Positions 25,583 through 38,282 of a stretch of 64,000 nucleotides of DNA are shown here, in pieces. Made by a program: the position numbers and the translations under genes. Below the pieces are notes generated by a model. It had not been told where the DNA came from. It made no database searches and saw only the letters and a list, made by a program, of their open reading frames with translations. Origin of the DNA: Rhodopirellula islandica (GTDB lineage: Bacteria > Planctomycetota > Planctomycetia > Pirellulales > Pirellulaceae); assembly GCF_001027925.1 (NCBI RefSeq), contig NZ_LECT01000013.1, positions 1-64,000 of the forward strand. The letters run 5' to 3'. How positions within the stretch are numbered: the stretch's first letter is position 1; each line of letters starts with the position of its first letter.

Positions 25583-25586
<4 letters not shown>
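25287..25586 (+). CDS. pntAB: NAD(P) transhydrogenase subunit alpha part 2 (membrane)
   Basis: A 99-residue membrane protein with three to four helices (LLAFILMLSVFLGFELI, the SGANAISGITVVGAI segment, the AVFFATVNVVGGYMVT segment). The conserved HTPLMSGANAISGI marks it as the split C-terminal domain of PntA. It lies 32 bp after pntAA and overlaps pntB by 4 bp, giving a textbook three-gene operon. Confidence 0.94.
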
Positions 25587-26944
<1,358 letters not shown>

Positions 26945-27092
26945 GCGACTTCGCCAGCACTGATTGCCAGACTTCCGGGAGCGGGCAGGACGCGTCACTT
27001 CCCGGGCTTTGGCCCCTCCCTCCGGTACGCCTGAGGGACGTCGATTTTATGACTGACGTTCTTCGAGGCGTCCTTCGCCCAGGACCTGAACC

Positions 27093-27151
27093 GTAGTGGA
27101 CGAGGCGACGAATCCTTCCCCACGCAAGGGACTCGTTGCCTCGTCCACTAC
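27093..27151. repeat. GTAGTGGACGAGG...CCTCGTCCACTAC hairpin, second complete copy
   Basis: The arms match those at 14154-14208, with GTAG at the left end and CTAC at the right end. It sits 149 bp past the pntB stop and may act as a transcript end. The 320 bp that follow, up to the next gene, show no feature that can be supported. Confidence 0.8.
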
Positions 27152-27471
27152 CAAATGCTGTCCTCAATCAATCGACATCCCAAAGGCGTCGATCAACTGC
27201 ACGACCTCCAATCGGAGAGGAGAGTCTGTCATCGATGCGACCTGGCTTCGTTGGATGATTCACCCCGACCAAACTGCGTTCCCATCACGCGGCTGCAAAT
27301 TCGGCATTGATACAATCGCTCAAGGTGGTTCCTGATCCCGTAATCAGAGCCCAGTGGACACCGAAAATTCATTGCGCAGCGGCCTCTCGCACGCATGGTA
27401 GAGTTTCGACTCGTTGAGTGCCGACCCCCACTAAGCATTCTTGTTTTCACAGTGTCCGAAGAAGTGAGAAA

Positions 27472-28575
27472 ATGAAGATGTCATTACAGGTCAATCGTTC
27501 CCGCGGATTCACTTTGGTGGAACTGCTGGTTGTCATCGCAATCATCGGCGTGCTGGTGGGACTTCTTTTACCAGCGGTGCAATCAGCGCGTGAGGCGGCC
27601 AGACGAATGCAGTGCAGCAATCGTTTGAAACAGATGAGTTTGGCGTTGCACAACTACCACGCCAGCTTCAACACCTTCCCAGCGGCAGGCGTCCTGCCAA
27701 AGGGACAGAATGTTGCACGTTACTACCCAGGGGTGACGGTTGCGTTGCTGCCGTACATCGAGGAGCAAGCACGCTACGAAATAATTCAGCAGCGACTTGC
27801 TGCATCCACCTCAGCGTTCAGCCGGATGTTCAACGGAACAGAATACGAATCCATTTTGCCGGGTGTGCTATGCCCGTCATCTCCAAATTCGTCGCAACCA
27901 TCGCCATACGCGAACAACGCTCGAATCAACTACATGTTCAACATGGGTGACGGCATGTTGAAACTCGACGCTGCCTGGCACCATCCGAACTATATCAACA
28001 ACAAATACGTTCAAGCGCGGCATCGGGGCCCGTTCCACTTGGAATCGTGGGTCAAGTTTCGTGACATCTTGGATGGGACGAGCAACACGCTGGCATTCAG
28101 TGAATCGGCCAGTGCCGGATCCGGAAATTACTCCTTGGAAGTCAAAGGAAGCTCCGGATACAACGGTGCGTTGCTTGATCCTGATGGTTCCGAACCAGTG
28201 ATTCACCCCGACGTGTGCGTCACCAGCACCGTGGACCCGGTCAATCGGAATCTGTACTTGGACCCTTGCGACTCCTGGCGTGGAAACTTCTTCCAAACCG
28301 GGACGCCGTGGAATGGTTTTCACACGGTCGTCCCACCCAACGGCCCAAGTTGCTGGGACAGTCCCACAGGATACTGGGCGGCCATCTTCACACCCAACAG
28401 CTATCACACCGGCGGCGTCCACGGTGCCTTGATGGATGGGTCCGTGCGATTCATCTCCGATTCGATCGACAGCGGAGACCTGACACAGTCTCAACCACTC
28501 TCAGGAGAGAGCCCCTACGGTGTCTGGGGGGCGCTCGGAACGCACCGCGGTGCGGAGCTACCCGGCGAGTATTGA
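27472..28575 (+). CDS. DUF1559 prepilin-type secreted protein, copy 2
   Basis: A 367-residue protein with the prepilin-like N-terminus RGFTLVELLVVIAIIGVLVG, PAVQSAREAARRMQC and the C-terminal H-X9-DG region (YHTGGVHGALMDG). Unlike copy 1, the pre-cleavage residue is the standard Gly. Two close ATGs (27472 and 27478) follow GAAGTGAG. It is not closely related to copy 1 outside the conserved ends. A lipoprotein gene of the sort often paired with DUF1559 lies convergently downstream. Confidence 0.9.
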   Translation: MKMSLQVNRSRGFTLVELLVVIAIIGVLVGLLLPAVQSAREAARRMQCSNRLKQMSLALHNYHASFNTFPAAGVLPKGQNVARYYPGVTVALLPYIEEQARYEIIQQRLAASTSAFSRMFNGTEYESILPGVLCPSSPNSSQPSPYANNARINYMFNMGDGMLKLDAAWHHPNYINNKYVQARHRGPFHLESWVKFRDILDGTSNTLAFSESASAGSGNYSLEVKGSSGYNGALLDPDGSEPVIHPDVCVTSTVDPVNRNLYLDPCDSWRGNFFQTGTPWNGFHTVVPPNGPSCWDSPTGYWAAIFTPNSYHTGGVHGALMDGSVRFISDSIDSGDLTQSQPLSGESPYGVWGALGTHRGAELPGEY

Positions 28576-28719
28576 GCAAAGAGTATTGAGCAAACGTGAG
28601 CGTTTGAGCAATCAACACGCGGAACACTGCGAGCAACCGGCTGCAGTGTTCCGCCTTTGCCGCCTGCTTGAACGCAGGAATGGACTGAGGTCAGTCCATT
28701 CGTCAGAAGTGCGATTCAA

Positions 28720-28851
28720 GCGAAGCAGGTGGGCAGAAATGATCGGGAGGAACCATGTGAGCCGTTTGGGCGTTCGCCCCGGTTCTGCGTGGGAACAGTG
28801 GCGTTCGCCAAAACAGTTCCAATGCCGAATGACTCCTGCTGACCTGCTGAT
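28720..28851. repeat. MITE-like dispersed repeat, copy 2 (complete)
   Basis: The element runs from GCGAAGCAGGTGGGCAG to CTCCTGCTGACCTGCT and has an internal GAGCCGTTTGGGCG and CCCCGGTT core shared with the copies at 80-170 and 63880-64000. Its ends are imperfect inverted repeats. It sits between two convergent genes. Confidence 0.75.
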
Positions 28852-28877
28852 GAAATCATCGCTGCGAGCTGCGAGGC

Positions 28878-29459
28878 TCACTCCATCGGTGTGTACGACG
28901 CATCGCCTTTGGACGTTGCACTCGCTTGCACATCGATCTCTTTGACGGCGGCGCCCAAATCCTCACTGAACAGGTTCTCACCTGAACTCGTGACTTCCAC
29001 CTTCAGGGGCGTTGTCCCGGCGGTGCGGTATTCCTTTGCGACCACCTTGTAAACCTCGAACGTCCCCGTCTTCAGTGCTCGATCGTACTCATTGATCTCA
29101 TCTCGCGTCGCTCCTTGACCAGGATGTTTTGGGTAAGGATCGCCTTCGGTGACGTTTTTGCTGACGATCACTTTAAAATGACCTTCAGGTGCCCCCTCAT
29201 ATTGAGTGGACGTCACCAAGGCCGCAGTCCCTTGCTCGTCAGTGGTTCCACCGACCGGCCAACGAGTCAGGGACGAATCTTCTGGATAGAGCACAACAGT
29301 CGCGTCAGCGAGCGGAACGCCATCCTGAGTGATCGTGATGGATGCAGGGTAAGTTTCAGGCATCCCCTCAGGACGCGAGTCGCCGCATCCAGTGAAAGCG
29401 AGTGTCAGTGCCAAAAGCAATCCGACAGCACCACTCCAAGTTCGGTCAATCTTTTGCAT
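28878..29459 (-). CDS. Lipoprotein with carboxypeptidase-regulatory-like beta domain
   Basis: A 193-residue protein with a lipoprotein signal (LLLALTLAFTGC, lipobox Cys near residue 25). The mature part has a beta-sandwich look (PASITITQDGVPLADATVVLYP and GTTDEQGTAALVT), typical of the small planctomycete lipoproteins that accompany DUF1559 genes. The start MQKIDRT at 29459 was chosen for the signal peptide; upstream residues lack similarity to a leader. It is convergent with DUF1559 copy 2, with a MITE between them. Confidence 0.82.
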   Translation of the reverse strand: MQKIDRTWSGAVGLLLALTLAFTGCGDSRPEGMPETYPASITITQDGVPLADATVVLYPEDSSLTRWPVGGTTDEQGTAALVTSTQYEGAPEGHFKVIVSKNVTEGDPYPKHPGQGATRDEINEYDRALKTGTFEVYKVVAKEYRTAGTTPLKVEVTSSGENLFSEDLGAAVKEIDVQASATSKGDASYTPME

Positions 29460-29725
29460 GTCTCGTTCTTTGTGTTTGTCATCGATGTCTCGCGGAAACC
29501 ACCATGGCATCGGCAAGTTCGCGCTGCCCATCAGGAAACCGCGCACAGAGAACGAAACTATATCAACCTGCTCTGTCACCCACGGATTGGAGCCTCTCTT
29601 GCAACCGCAAGGCGAAAGATAGCACCGCCATCGAGGGATACGGAAAAGATCAATCACACAGAACTTCGCCGGCCCGAAGGCCGGAGCGTCTGCCTATGTC
29701 GGTGTGGACTTCAGCGGGGCCGCTT

Positions 29726-30001
29726 TCACTTGGATTGCTTCGGCTTCCGCCGGGAACCTGCTTTTCGCTGGGAACCAGCTTTCGAGTTGCCTTGAGACCT
29801 CGTTGTCTTCGGTATGGTAACGGTGTAAGTCAAACCGTGATTGGTTTGAATCGTTACCGCGACATTCGACATGCCAGTTGACACAACAATTTCCTTGGAG
29901 AATGGAAAACGAATTGACCGAACAAGTCGACCTTTGATTGCAAAAGCTGGACCACCTCGACCACGAAACGAATCCCGCGTGTTCGCGAGAAACAGCGTCA
30001 A
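29726..30001 (-). CDS. Possible small basic protein
   Basis: A 91-residue frame with a plausible beta-strand pattern (GPAFAIKGRLVRSIRFPF, NVAVTIQTNHGLTYTVTIPK) and a Lys/Arg/Ser tail. No family was recognised and no clear ribosome site is present. It may be a gene remnant; a competing frame in the same place looks less protein-like. The stretch 29460-29725 shows nothing that can be supported. Confidence 0.25.
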   Translation of the reverse strand: MTLFLANTRDSFRGRGGPAFAIKGRLVRSIRFPFSKEIVVSTGMSNVAVTIQTNHGLTYTVTIPKTTRSQGNSKAGSQRKAGSRRKPKQSK

Positions 30002-30122
30002 CCAAGGTTTCCAATCGTGTCATCGGAGATTGTCATCGTCCGCGGATCACCCCCATCCGCTGAAGCGGTCGTGCGATGCCAACGCCTCCGAGTCGTGGAG
30101 AATCGTTCGGAATTAATTGGCT

Positions 30123-30181
30123 GTAGCGGAGCGGCGCGAGCCGCCCGGTGTGTCACCGGAGGGCTCGCGCCCTTCCGCTAT
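30123..30181. repeat. GTAGCGGAGCGGCGCGAGCC long hairpin near the gdhA 3' end
   Basis: A long imperfect inverted repeat pairs GTAGCGGAGCGGCGCGAGCC with GGCTCGCGCCCTTCCGCTA across a CCGGTGTGTCACCGG centre. Like the other families it starts with GTAG. It lies 120 bp past the gdhA stop and could act as a 3' mRNA structure. Confidence 0.75.
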
Positions 30182-30300
30182 CTTTTGAAATCCCGAAGTT
30201 GTTTCCGAACGGTTCCGAGCGACGGCAGTTGGCAGCGAGTTTGATCCCACCTGCCGCCGCCCCGCGGTTTGGTTGGGCAACGCGTCAGGCGACCGCTTGG

Positions 30301-31872
<1,572 letters not shown>

Positions 31873-32114
31873 TCAATCCGGCGTTGAAACAGATTCCATG
31901 TGCCCCGCCACTTCACCGATGCGTCAACTCCCGGCGACACCACGTCGCCACAGGTTGACTCCCTGGCGATTGAGACAGGATCACGACTTCCGGTGGGGCC
32001 CGGACGTTTCAAAACCAAAGGCAAGCCACCAACATCCTGCTGCCTCCACCTCCAACCACGATGAGACATCCGATTCGTGCCTTGCTTCCTTCCAGGCCGG
32101 AAAGCTACAGAGGA

Positions 32115-35100
32115 ATGAACGAATTGCCACTCCTTCTTTTCACCCCCATCAAGGACGACTGCTTGCGAACGAAGAAAGGCGTCCGAACGTTCGCAATCCG
32201 AGCGATCAACCTGGGGCTGTTGCTCGCATTGGTGCTTCTAGTTTCCCGGAACGTCGTTTCACGGTTCCTAGCAGAACGAGTGGCGTCGTCCCTGTTGGCA
32301 ACGGAAGTCCGAGTGGAATCGGTTCACATTGGCCTGGGTACGATTCAAGTTGATGGCATCACGGTCATGGAACCTTCCATCCCAGATGCCGCGCAGATCG
32401 AAGTCCACCAAGTCGACGTTGTCGCGTCCATCTTTCGTGGTCTGAGCGACGGGAAGTGGGTCGATCACATTGCCGTTGTGAAACCAGTCCTCCACCTTCG
32501 GTTCGACGACGAAGGCCAACTGCTCTCGGTTTTCCCGAAATCAGAAAGCTCATCCGAAGGCGAGACCAAAATCCCACTTCGGTCTTTGCTGGTTCAGAAC
32601 GCGGAACTGATCGTTCACCAGGGAACACACTGCCAAGCGATGGTGGAGGGAGCCAGCCTTTCGGCCGCGTTCGGAACCGAAATCGACCTCCGCGCGGAAG
32701 TCGACCAGTTGCTCGATGGACAGCTCGATTTTCAAACCCGAGTGGATGCAGCCACCTTCGCCGGATCAACCGTCATCCAATTGACGGGCTGCCGCCTCGA
32801 TAGCCACACGCTACCTGCCAGTTTGTTACCGCCTGACGTTCGCAAGGAACGCGTCAGTGGGACGGCGTCGATGCTGGTCAAAGTGCAGCACCCGGCCGAC
32901 GAGAAAGATTTCCGACACCACCCCGCGGAAATGCAACTGCGTTTGCAAGACATCGCCTGGAGTGACTTCGGAACGGTGGTGAGCCAAGTGACGCTGCATG
33001 CCAACACAAGCCGCGATGGACTCGCACTGAACGTGGACGCGGACCCGCTGCAGGGCAGGGCTCAATTGTCATTGACGACCAATTCACTCGCTGCACCACT
33101 GACAGCGAACATGACCAGCGAGGTCAGCGGTTGTGACCTCCAACCCTTGCTCGCTCACTTCATCCCGAACTTTGGCGTTCACGCGACAGCGGGCTTCTCA
33201 ACGCACTCCCAGGTCAGCTGGCACGATGGGGTCGCTGACTTCCAAAACACAATTCACGCGATGGCGTCAGGCCTCGCCGCGGATGACATCGAACTGGATC
33301 CCGTCATCTGCGACGTCATTTGCAAGGGGCAAATCCCACTGGATCCAAACAACTTCGATCCGATGGGAGGGTTGCAAGGCAACCTCTCCGGCAACGTGAC
33401 GTCAGACGGCCTTGGTTTGCATCAACTGGCCAAGCGACTCGGCATCGCGGATCTGGATGGCCGCCTCCAAACATCGGTCGCCTTCTCACTGCCCCTGGAT
33501 CAATGCCTCGACCCCAATGCACTGACCGTCGAAGCAACCGCAAGTTGCGAAAACATTCAGGCACACGGCGTTGCACTGAACGACACGGTCGCCCAAATGA
33601 GCCTTTCCAAGGGCACGGCTGTCGCTCGCTTGGACGAAGCCCGATTCGTCAGTGCACAGGGCGAGACGATTGCGGTGACAAGCGGTTCCGCACAAACAAG
33701 CCTGTCCACTCGGCGACTCCAACTGCAGGCCATCTTGAACGAACTGGATGGACAGCACGCTGCCCGCCTTTGCAAGGTCGATGATGGACAACTCAGAGGG
33801 AAGGCAACCGGCCAAGTGGACGCTTCCGTCTCGCTCGATTCGATGGCTCACCCCGACGCCTGGCAAGTGTTGGCCAGCCTGAACACGGTGGGCATCTCCG
33901 TCTTGGGAGAAGTGGTCCGCGACGTGAACGCGCAGCTGGAACTGAACCAAGGGCGAATCGTTGTTGCCCCCACCACCTTGCAATGGCGTGAGAACCGCTG
34001 CCAGCTCTCATTGGATGGAAAGCTCACCAATGAATTGACAATCGACGCGGACTTTTCAGCGGGACCGATCTCACTCCGTGATGTTGCCGATGTTGCGTCA
34101 CGTTTTTCATCCACCCCGTTGCCACTCGCCGGAACAGCCCAACTGGCTGGCAAACTGCATGCAGACTCCAAACGCCACACCATCACGACAACCGGGACCG
34201 CGTCTTTGTCGGACGCAACCTACGCCCGCACGAGCATTGGCTCGGCCCGTCTGAATTGGAAAGCGGACTCAACAGGGCTGGTGATCCACACGGGATCCGA
34301 CGATCTGCTTGGCGGTCAATACACGCTCTCGCTGACGACCCACCAACTGGATTGGACGCAGTCGACGATCGAATCGTGGTTCACTGGAATCCAGGCCAAC
34401 CGCTTGCCTCGATTTGCCAACGTTCAAATTCCTGTGACAGGCACTCTGGAAGGCGGATTCAAATTCACGTCGCTCGGATCGCTCGCCAAACTGGGTGGAA
34501 ACGCTTGGGTCCGCAGTCGCGCGCTCTCGGCAATGAACGTGCCGATTGAGCTGACACGGGCGGAGATTCAGATCGAGAACGGGATGGCGAATGGGAATGC
34601 AAACGGAGAGCTCCTGCAAGGCACCTTTGACGCCAAGGTCCAAAGTGATCTGCAAGAACTCGTCGCATTCGCGAATCAAGACGCCACCGACCTGCGTCAG
34701 ATTCCCTTTTTCGTGGAAGCCAAACTCAGCCGACTCTCAATCGACAAAGCGATCCAAGCGGCCAAGTTGCCGACAGCCCTTCGCCCTTTGTCCGGGTTCG
34801 TGGATGCCAACTGCACGCGTGATGCGAACTCGATCCGCGACGGTTTGCTTTGCACTGCGACGGCGTCAGCGGAACGCGTTCGCTGGAACCAATCCAGACT
34901 TTCCGATCGTGTGACCGCCAACGTCGAACTGCGTCCCGATCGTCTGGCGTTGGAATCCGTTGACGGACGATTCGCAGACGGACGGCTCAGTGGGCGGGCG
35001 GAAGTCTCGCTGATTGGCGAACCTCGCGGGACGTTTCAATTCGGTATCAACCGAATGAACCTTCGACTTGCTGCCGCACCACTGGGCAACATCGCAAGCG

Positions 35101-36011
35101 GTGCGTCCGGAACGGCCAGTGTGCGAGTCACCGGTCGCATCGCACAAACCATTTCGGGTCGGGCGGATGTCTCCGCCAACAACCCTTCGATTGCCGACCT
35201 CAACATCCGCGCGGTTCGATTCCCGATCGACTGGACGGTCACACCAGCCTCGAACCGCATTGCCTGGCGATGCCGCGCGGGGGTGATCGAAGCAGGCGGT
35301 GGAAAGATCAATGTTTCGACCGAGGGCGACTACAGTCGTTCTCTCAACATGCAACTTGCCGCACGGCTGAATCAGATCGACACCTCTCGTTTGCTCCGCG
35401 GCAAAAGCGTGGGAGCAGGCGTGATGGACGGGCAAGTCCATTTGAACGCCCGACGTGCCAGCCGCCCGGATCAGATTTCCGGCAACTTCGACCTCCAGAT
35501 GTCCCAGGTCGATTCGTTGGAGATGCCGATCTTGGACCAGCTCGATTCCCTGGTGAGTTTGACTCCCTCACTGGGTTCCAAACACGACAATGACGGCACC
35601 ATCACAGGTCGATTGTCCGGCGGATTGGTTCACCTCGATCAACTGGCCATCACACAGAGCAACGTCCAGGTCCTGATGAGCGGCAATGCTTCGCTCGACG
35701 GACGTCTCAACTTTGACGTGACCGCAGCAACCGGCCAGGTTGGGCCGGCAGACGGATTGATGGCGCTCACCGACTCGCCGCTCATGCTGGCTGCTCCCGC
35801 GCCGGTCACCCTGGTTTTGAAAGCGAACGAGGCGATGAAAGACCGAGTCGTCCACGTCCATGTGGGTGGAACTTCCTCCCGGCCAACCCTTCGTTTGCAA
35901 CCCGGCAAAAACTTAACCCAAGACACCTTACGTTTCTTCTTGACCAACAGCTTCGGATCGCAGGTTGCCAATGTGGCGGACCAGTCACGGAACCAGAACC
36001 GCTCGCGTTAG
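32115..36011 (+). CDS. Very large AsmA/TamB-like envelope protein
   Basis: About 1298 residues with one N-terminal membrane helix (about residues 30-50, AINLGLLLALVLLVSRNVVS) and a long repetitive beta-rich periplasmic part. The segment after the helix (LLATEVRVESVHIGLGTIQVDGITV) and the end (VHVHVGGTSSRPTLRLQPG) are typical of AsmA-like proteins, in which the last motif precedes the C-terminus. Such proteins form periplasm-spanning lipid channels in Gram-negative bacteria. The start is uncertain: 32115 has AGAGGA only two bases away, and 32061 is also open. A polysaccharide-export gene follows after 84 bp. Confidence 0.82.
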   Translation: MNELPLLLFTPIKDDCLRTKKGVRTFAIRAINLGLLLALVLLVSRNVVSRFLAERVASSLLATEVRVESVHIGLGTIQVDGITVMEPSIPDAAQIEVHQVDVVASIFRGLSDGKWVDHIAVVKPVLHLRFDDEGQLLSVFPKSESSSEGETKIPLRSLLVQNAELIVHQGTHCQAMVEGASLSAAFGTEIDLRAEVDQLLDGQLDFQTRVDAATFAGSTVIQLTGCRLDSHTLPASLLPPDVRKERVSGTASMLVKVQHPADEKDFRHHPAEMQLRLQDIAWSDFGTVVSQVTLHANTSRDGLALNVDADPLQGRAQLSLTTNSLAAPLTANMTSEVSGCDLQPLLAHFIPNFGVHATAGFSTHSQVSWHDGVADFQNTIHAMASGLAADDIELDPVICDVICKGQIPLDPNNFDPMGGLQGNLSGNVTSDGLGLHQLAKRLGIADLDGRLQTSVAFSLPLDQCLDPNALTVEATASCENIQAHGVALNDTVAQMSLSKGTAVARLDEARFVSAQGETIAVTSGSAQTSLSTRRLQLQAILNELDGQHAARLCKVDDGQLRGKATGQVDASVSLDSMAHPDAWQVLASLNTVGISVLGEVVRDVNAQLELNQGRIVVAPTTLQWRENRCQLSLDGKLTNELTIDADFSAGPISLRDVADVASRFSSTPLPLAGTAQLAGKLHADSKRHTITTTGTASLSDATYARTSIGSARLNWKADSTGLVIHTGSDDLLGGQYTLSLTTHQLDWTQSTIESWFTGIQANRLPRFANVQIPVTGTLEGGFKFTSLGSLAKLGGNAWVRSRALSAMNVPIELTRAEIQIENGMANGNANGELLQGTFDAKVQSDLQELVAFANQDATDLRQIPFFVEAKLSRLSIDKAIQAAKLPTALRPLSGFVDANCTRDANSIRDGLLCTATASAERVRWNQSRLSDRVTANVELRPDRLALESVDGRFADGRLSGRAEVSLIGEPRGTFQFGINRMNLRLAAAPLGNIASGASGTASVRVTGRIAQTISGRADVSANNPSIADLNIRAVRFPIDWTVTPASNRIAWRCRAGVIEAGGGKINVSTEGDYSRSLNMQLAARLNQIDTSRLLRGKSVGAGVMDGQVHLNARRASRPDQISGNFDLQMSQVDSLEMPILDQLDSLVSLTPSLGSKHDNDGTITGRLSGGLVHLDQLAITQSNVQVLMSGNASLDGRLNFDVTAATGQVGPADGLMALTDSPLMLAAPAPVTLVLKANEAMKDRVVHVHVGGTSSRPTLRLQPGKNLTQDTLRFFLTNSFGSQVANVADQSRNQNRSR

Positions 36012-36095
36012 CAAGCAACGGAAAACGACCGTTCCTTCACCGGCAACAGCGTGTCAATCAAGCAGACAGAACCAAAACTGAACACGGAGATTCCT

Positions 36096-36947
36096 ATGAC
36101 CCATCATCCTACTTTTCGCACCGTTCAGGTGATGCTGCTCGCCGCCTGCTGCGTTGCAGTCATCGCCGGCTGTCGCACCGCCGCCTCGCTCGGACTGCCT
36201 GTTTCGGCAAGTTCCAACGCGTTGCTTCCCTACGCAACGAATCTCCGCCAAGCCGGACATCGTCACGGCATCCCAACGGAGTTGGCCAAGCAAGCCTTGC
36301 CGCCTCACCGCATGGAAGCTGGCGATGTCTTGGTCATTGAGCCCAACGATTTCAATTCGCCCGTGCGTCTGCAAAGCGACCAAACCGTCCATCAAGATGG
36401 CTACATCGAACTGGGCGACTACGGCCGTGTGGCGGTCCTCGGTATGACGACCGAAGAGATCCAACAAACGGTTCAATCGCGTGTTGCCGCTCGAGAAACG
36501 GAAAAGAGTCAACAACGATTCGCTCTCGCCTCACACAGCCAGAATCGCCCGCCGGAGGAAATAGTCGACTACGGCGTCAACGTCCGCTTGGTCAACAACG
36601 AAAGCGATCAGTTCTATGTGATGGGAGAGGTCAATGCGCCAGGCTCGTATCAGTTGGTCGGCGCCGAAACGGTGTTGGACGCACTGATCGCTGCCGGTGG
36701 TTTGTCCGATCGAGCGAACGAACACAAAATCATTCTCACTCGCCCCCAACCGGACGGACAACCACGACTGGTCCTCCCCGTTTGCTACAAACAAATTCTG
36801 CAACTGGGTGATGTCACCACGAACTACCAATTGCTTCCTGGGGACCGCATCTATGTTCCCAGCATCACGCTCTGGGAAGATGTCAAACAAAGCGTCGCCT
36901 TCAACAGCGACAAGAGCTGCCCACACTGCCGCGAGTACCGCCAGTAG
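36096..36947 (+). CDS. Polysaccharide biosynthesis/export outer-membrane lipoprotein (Wza-like)
   Basis: A 283-residue protein with a lipoprotein signal (MLLAACCVAVIAGC). The Poly_export domain starts at HRMEAGDVLVIEPND and includes VHQDGYIELGDYGRVAVLGMT; an SLBB domain follows (FYVMGEVNAPGSYQLVGAETVLDALIAAGG), ending at LLPGDRIYVP. It lacks the C-terminal amphipathic helix of Wza and ends in CPHCREYRQ, an odd CxxC pair. The ATG at 36096 has GGAG seven bases upstream. No chain-length Wzz or polymerase gene lies nearby. Confidence 0.87.
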   Translation: MTHHPTFRTVQVMLLAACCVAVIAGCRTAASLGLPVSASSNALLPYATNLRQAGHRHGIPTELAKQALPPHRMEAGDVLVIEPNDFNSPVRLQSDQTVHQDGYIELGDYGRVAVLGMTTEEIQQTVQSRVAARETEKSQQRFALASHSQNRPPEEIVDYGVNVRLVNNESDQFYVMGEVNAPGSYQLVGAETVLDALIAAGGLSDRANEHKIILTRPQPDGQPRLVLPVCYKQILQLGDVTTNYQLLPGDRIYVPSITLWEDVKQSVAFNSDKSCPHCREYRQ

Positions 36948-36996
36948 GTGACGGCAGAGCCAGCGAAACGAACGTCTCGTTCAGACCGCCCAAGAC

Positions 36997-38184
36997 TCAC
37001 TCGATTTCACGGAACAAGGCATCCGTTTCTTCGATTCGGAAACGCGTGGTCACCACCGAGTGTTTTTCTGGCCCCGGCTGATACTTGATGTACGTGGTCG
37101 CCACGATCGTTCCATCGGGCAACAACTCGACGCCCGGATAACCACAATCGCCCACATTCTTCGCGTGACTGTGCAACAGCTTGATTCGATATTGCCCCGG
37201 TCGGTTTTCGCGAATGTCCTCGTAAGTTCCGACCCAAGCCACGAAATGCCCGCGTGTTGGACTGCCCGGGGCCTGATCACGGAACGCGAATACCCAGCGA
37301 CCGTCTGGCAGCGGGACGCCGATGTGTCGATCGCCCGACAATCCCCATGGCGTGTCAACGGGCGTGGTCCAGGTCTGGCCCTCATCACGCGAGAACATCA
37401 TCAGACTGCGTCCGCGGTGTGTGTTCTCTCGCAGCAGACAACACAATTCTTCCCCGTCGGGTGAACGAAACACGAACGGCTCACAGGGATTCTTCCCTTC
37501 CACCGCGGCGACCACACGCGGCTCGGACCAAGTGAACCCTCCGTCCGCGGTGATGGTTTGCAACACGCTCAGCGGTGCTCTGTCCTTGCCGTCAGGCCCT
37601 TTGTGATACAGCCCCAGAGTCCGACCATCTTTCAGTGTCACCACACTGCTGAACGTCATCACACATGGAAAACCAAGTGGCGGCATCTCGGTCCAAGTCT
37701 GGCCGTCGTCTTCGCTCATGATGCTCGGCATCCCCGGACCACCACGCTGGTTGAGCGACGCCGAGAAGACCCACAACCGCGGCTTCCCCTCGGGATCAAG
37801 AATCCGATAGATGCTTGGACAATTTTGATGCTTTGAAAAGTTGGGTGGCAACTGATCGTCCAGTCGCGTCCACGTCAGTCCCCCGTCGTCGCTCTTGGCC
37901 ATCGGCCCCGCCGAGCCACCGTGATTGACACACCAAACGCAAAGGATTGTTTCGCTCTCCGGCATCCGCAGTGTCGTGGGATGGCCTTGGTAAACGTCTT
38001 CGGTGCCCGCTGCGATGACCACCTGACGTTCCGTCTGCTGCGACAAATCCACGACCGGCAAATCAGGACCATCGCCCAACGCGGCGGAAGTCACTGACAT
38101 GACTCCCACGATCCAGATCAACTGACGGCAAGCCAAACCAATGAGCGGGTTCCTTCGATCAGCAAGCAACAAATGCATGGTCAA
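36997..38184 (-). CDS. Exported sialidase-like protein (BNR/Asp-box repeats)
   Basis: A 395-residue protein with an N-terminal hydrophobic leader ([16 protein letters not shown]). The six-bladed sialidase fold is indicated by Asp boxes [27 protein letters not shown] and [10 protein letters not shown] conserved-looking arginine near the start of the domain (TLRMPES) could be part of the substrate pocket, but the catalytic Tyr/Glu pair was not assigned. Substrate is unknown; marine planctomycetes carry many such proteins for sulfated or acidic glycans. The start could also be 38178. Confidence 0.85.
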   Translation of the reverse strand: MTMHLLLADRRNPLIGLACRQLIWIVGVMSVTSAALGDGPDLPVVDLSQQTERQVVIAAGTEDVYQGHPTTLRMPESETILCVWCVNHGGSAGPMAKSDDGGLTWTRLDDQLPPNFSKHQNCPSIYRILDPEGKPRLWVFSASLNQRGGPGMPSIMSEDDGQTWTEMPPLGFPCVMTFSSVVTLKDGRTLGLYHKGPDGKDRAPLSVLQTITADGGFTWSEPRVVAAVEGKNPCEPFVFRSPDGEELCCLLRENTHRGRSLMMFSRDEGQTWTTPVDTPWGLSGDRHIGVPLPDGRWVFAFRDQAPGSPTRGHFVAWVGTYEDIRENRPGQYRIKLLHSHAKNVGDCGYPGVELLPDGTIVATTYIKYQPGPEKHSVVTTRFRIEETDALFREIE

Positions 38185-38282
38185 TTCCAGTGGAGGTACG
38201 GCGGGGTGTTTGAATCGAAACGAGACAGTCTACCCGATTCACGCGTCGCATTTGTTCCGAGCAAGGACTCCCAACGGTGGCG

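Noticed and set aside
26945-27060. ACTTCCGGGAG and ACTTCCCGGG after pntB as a terminator
   Set aside because: The two are direct, not inverted, copies, so they do not form a stem.
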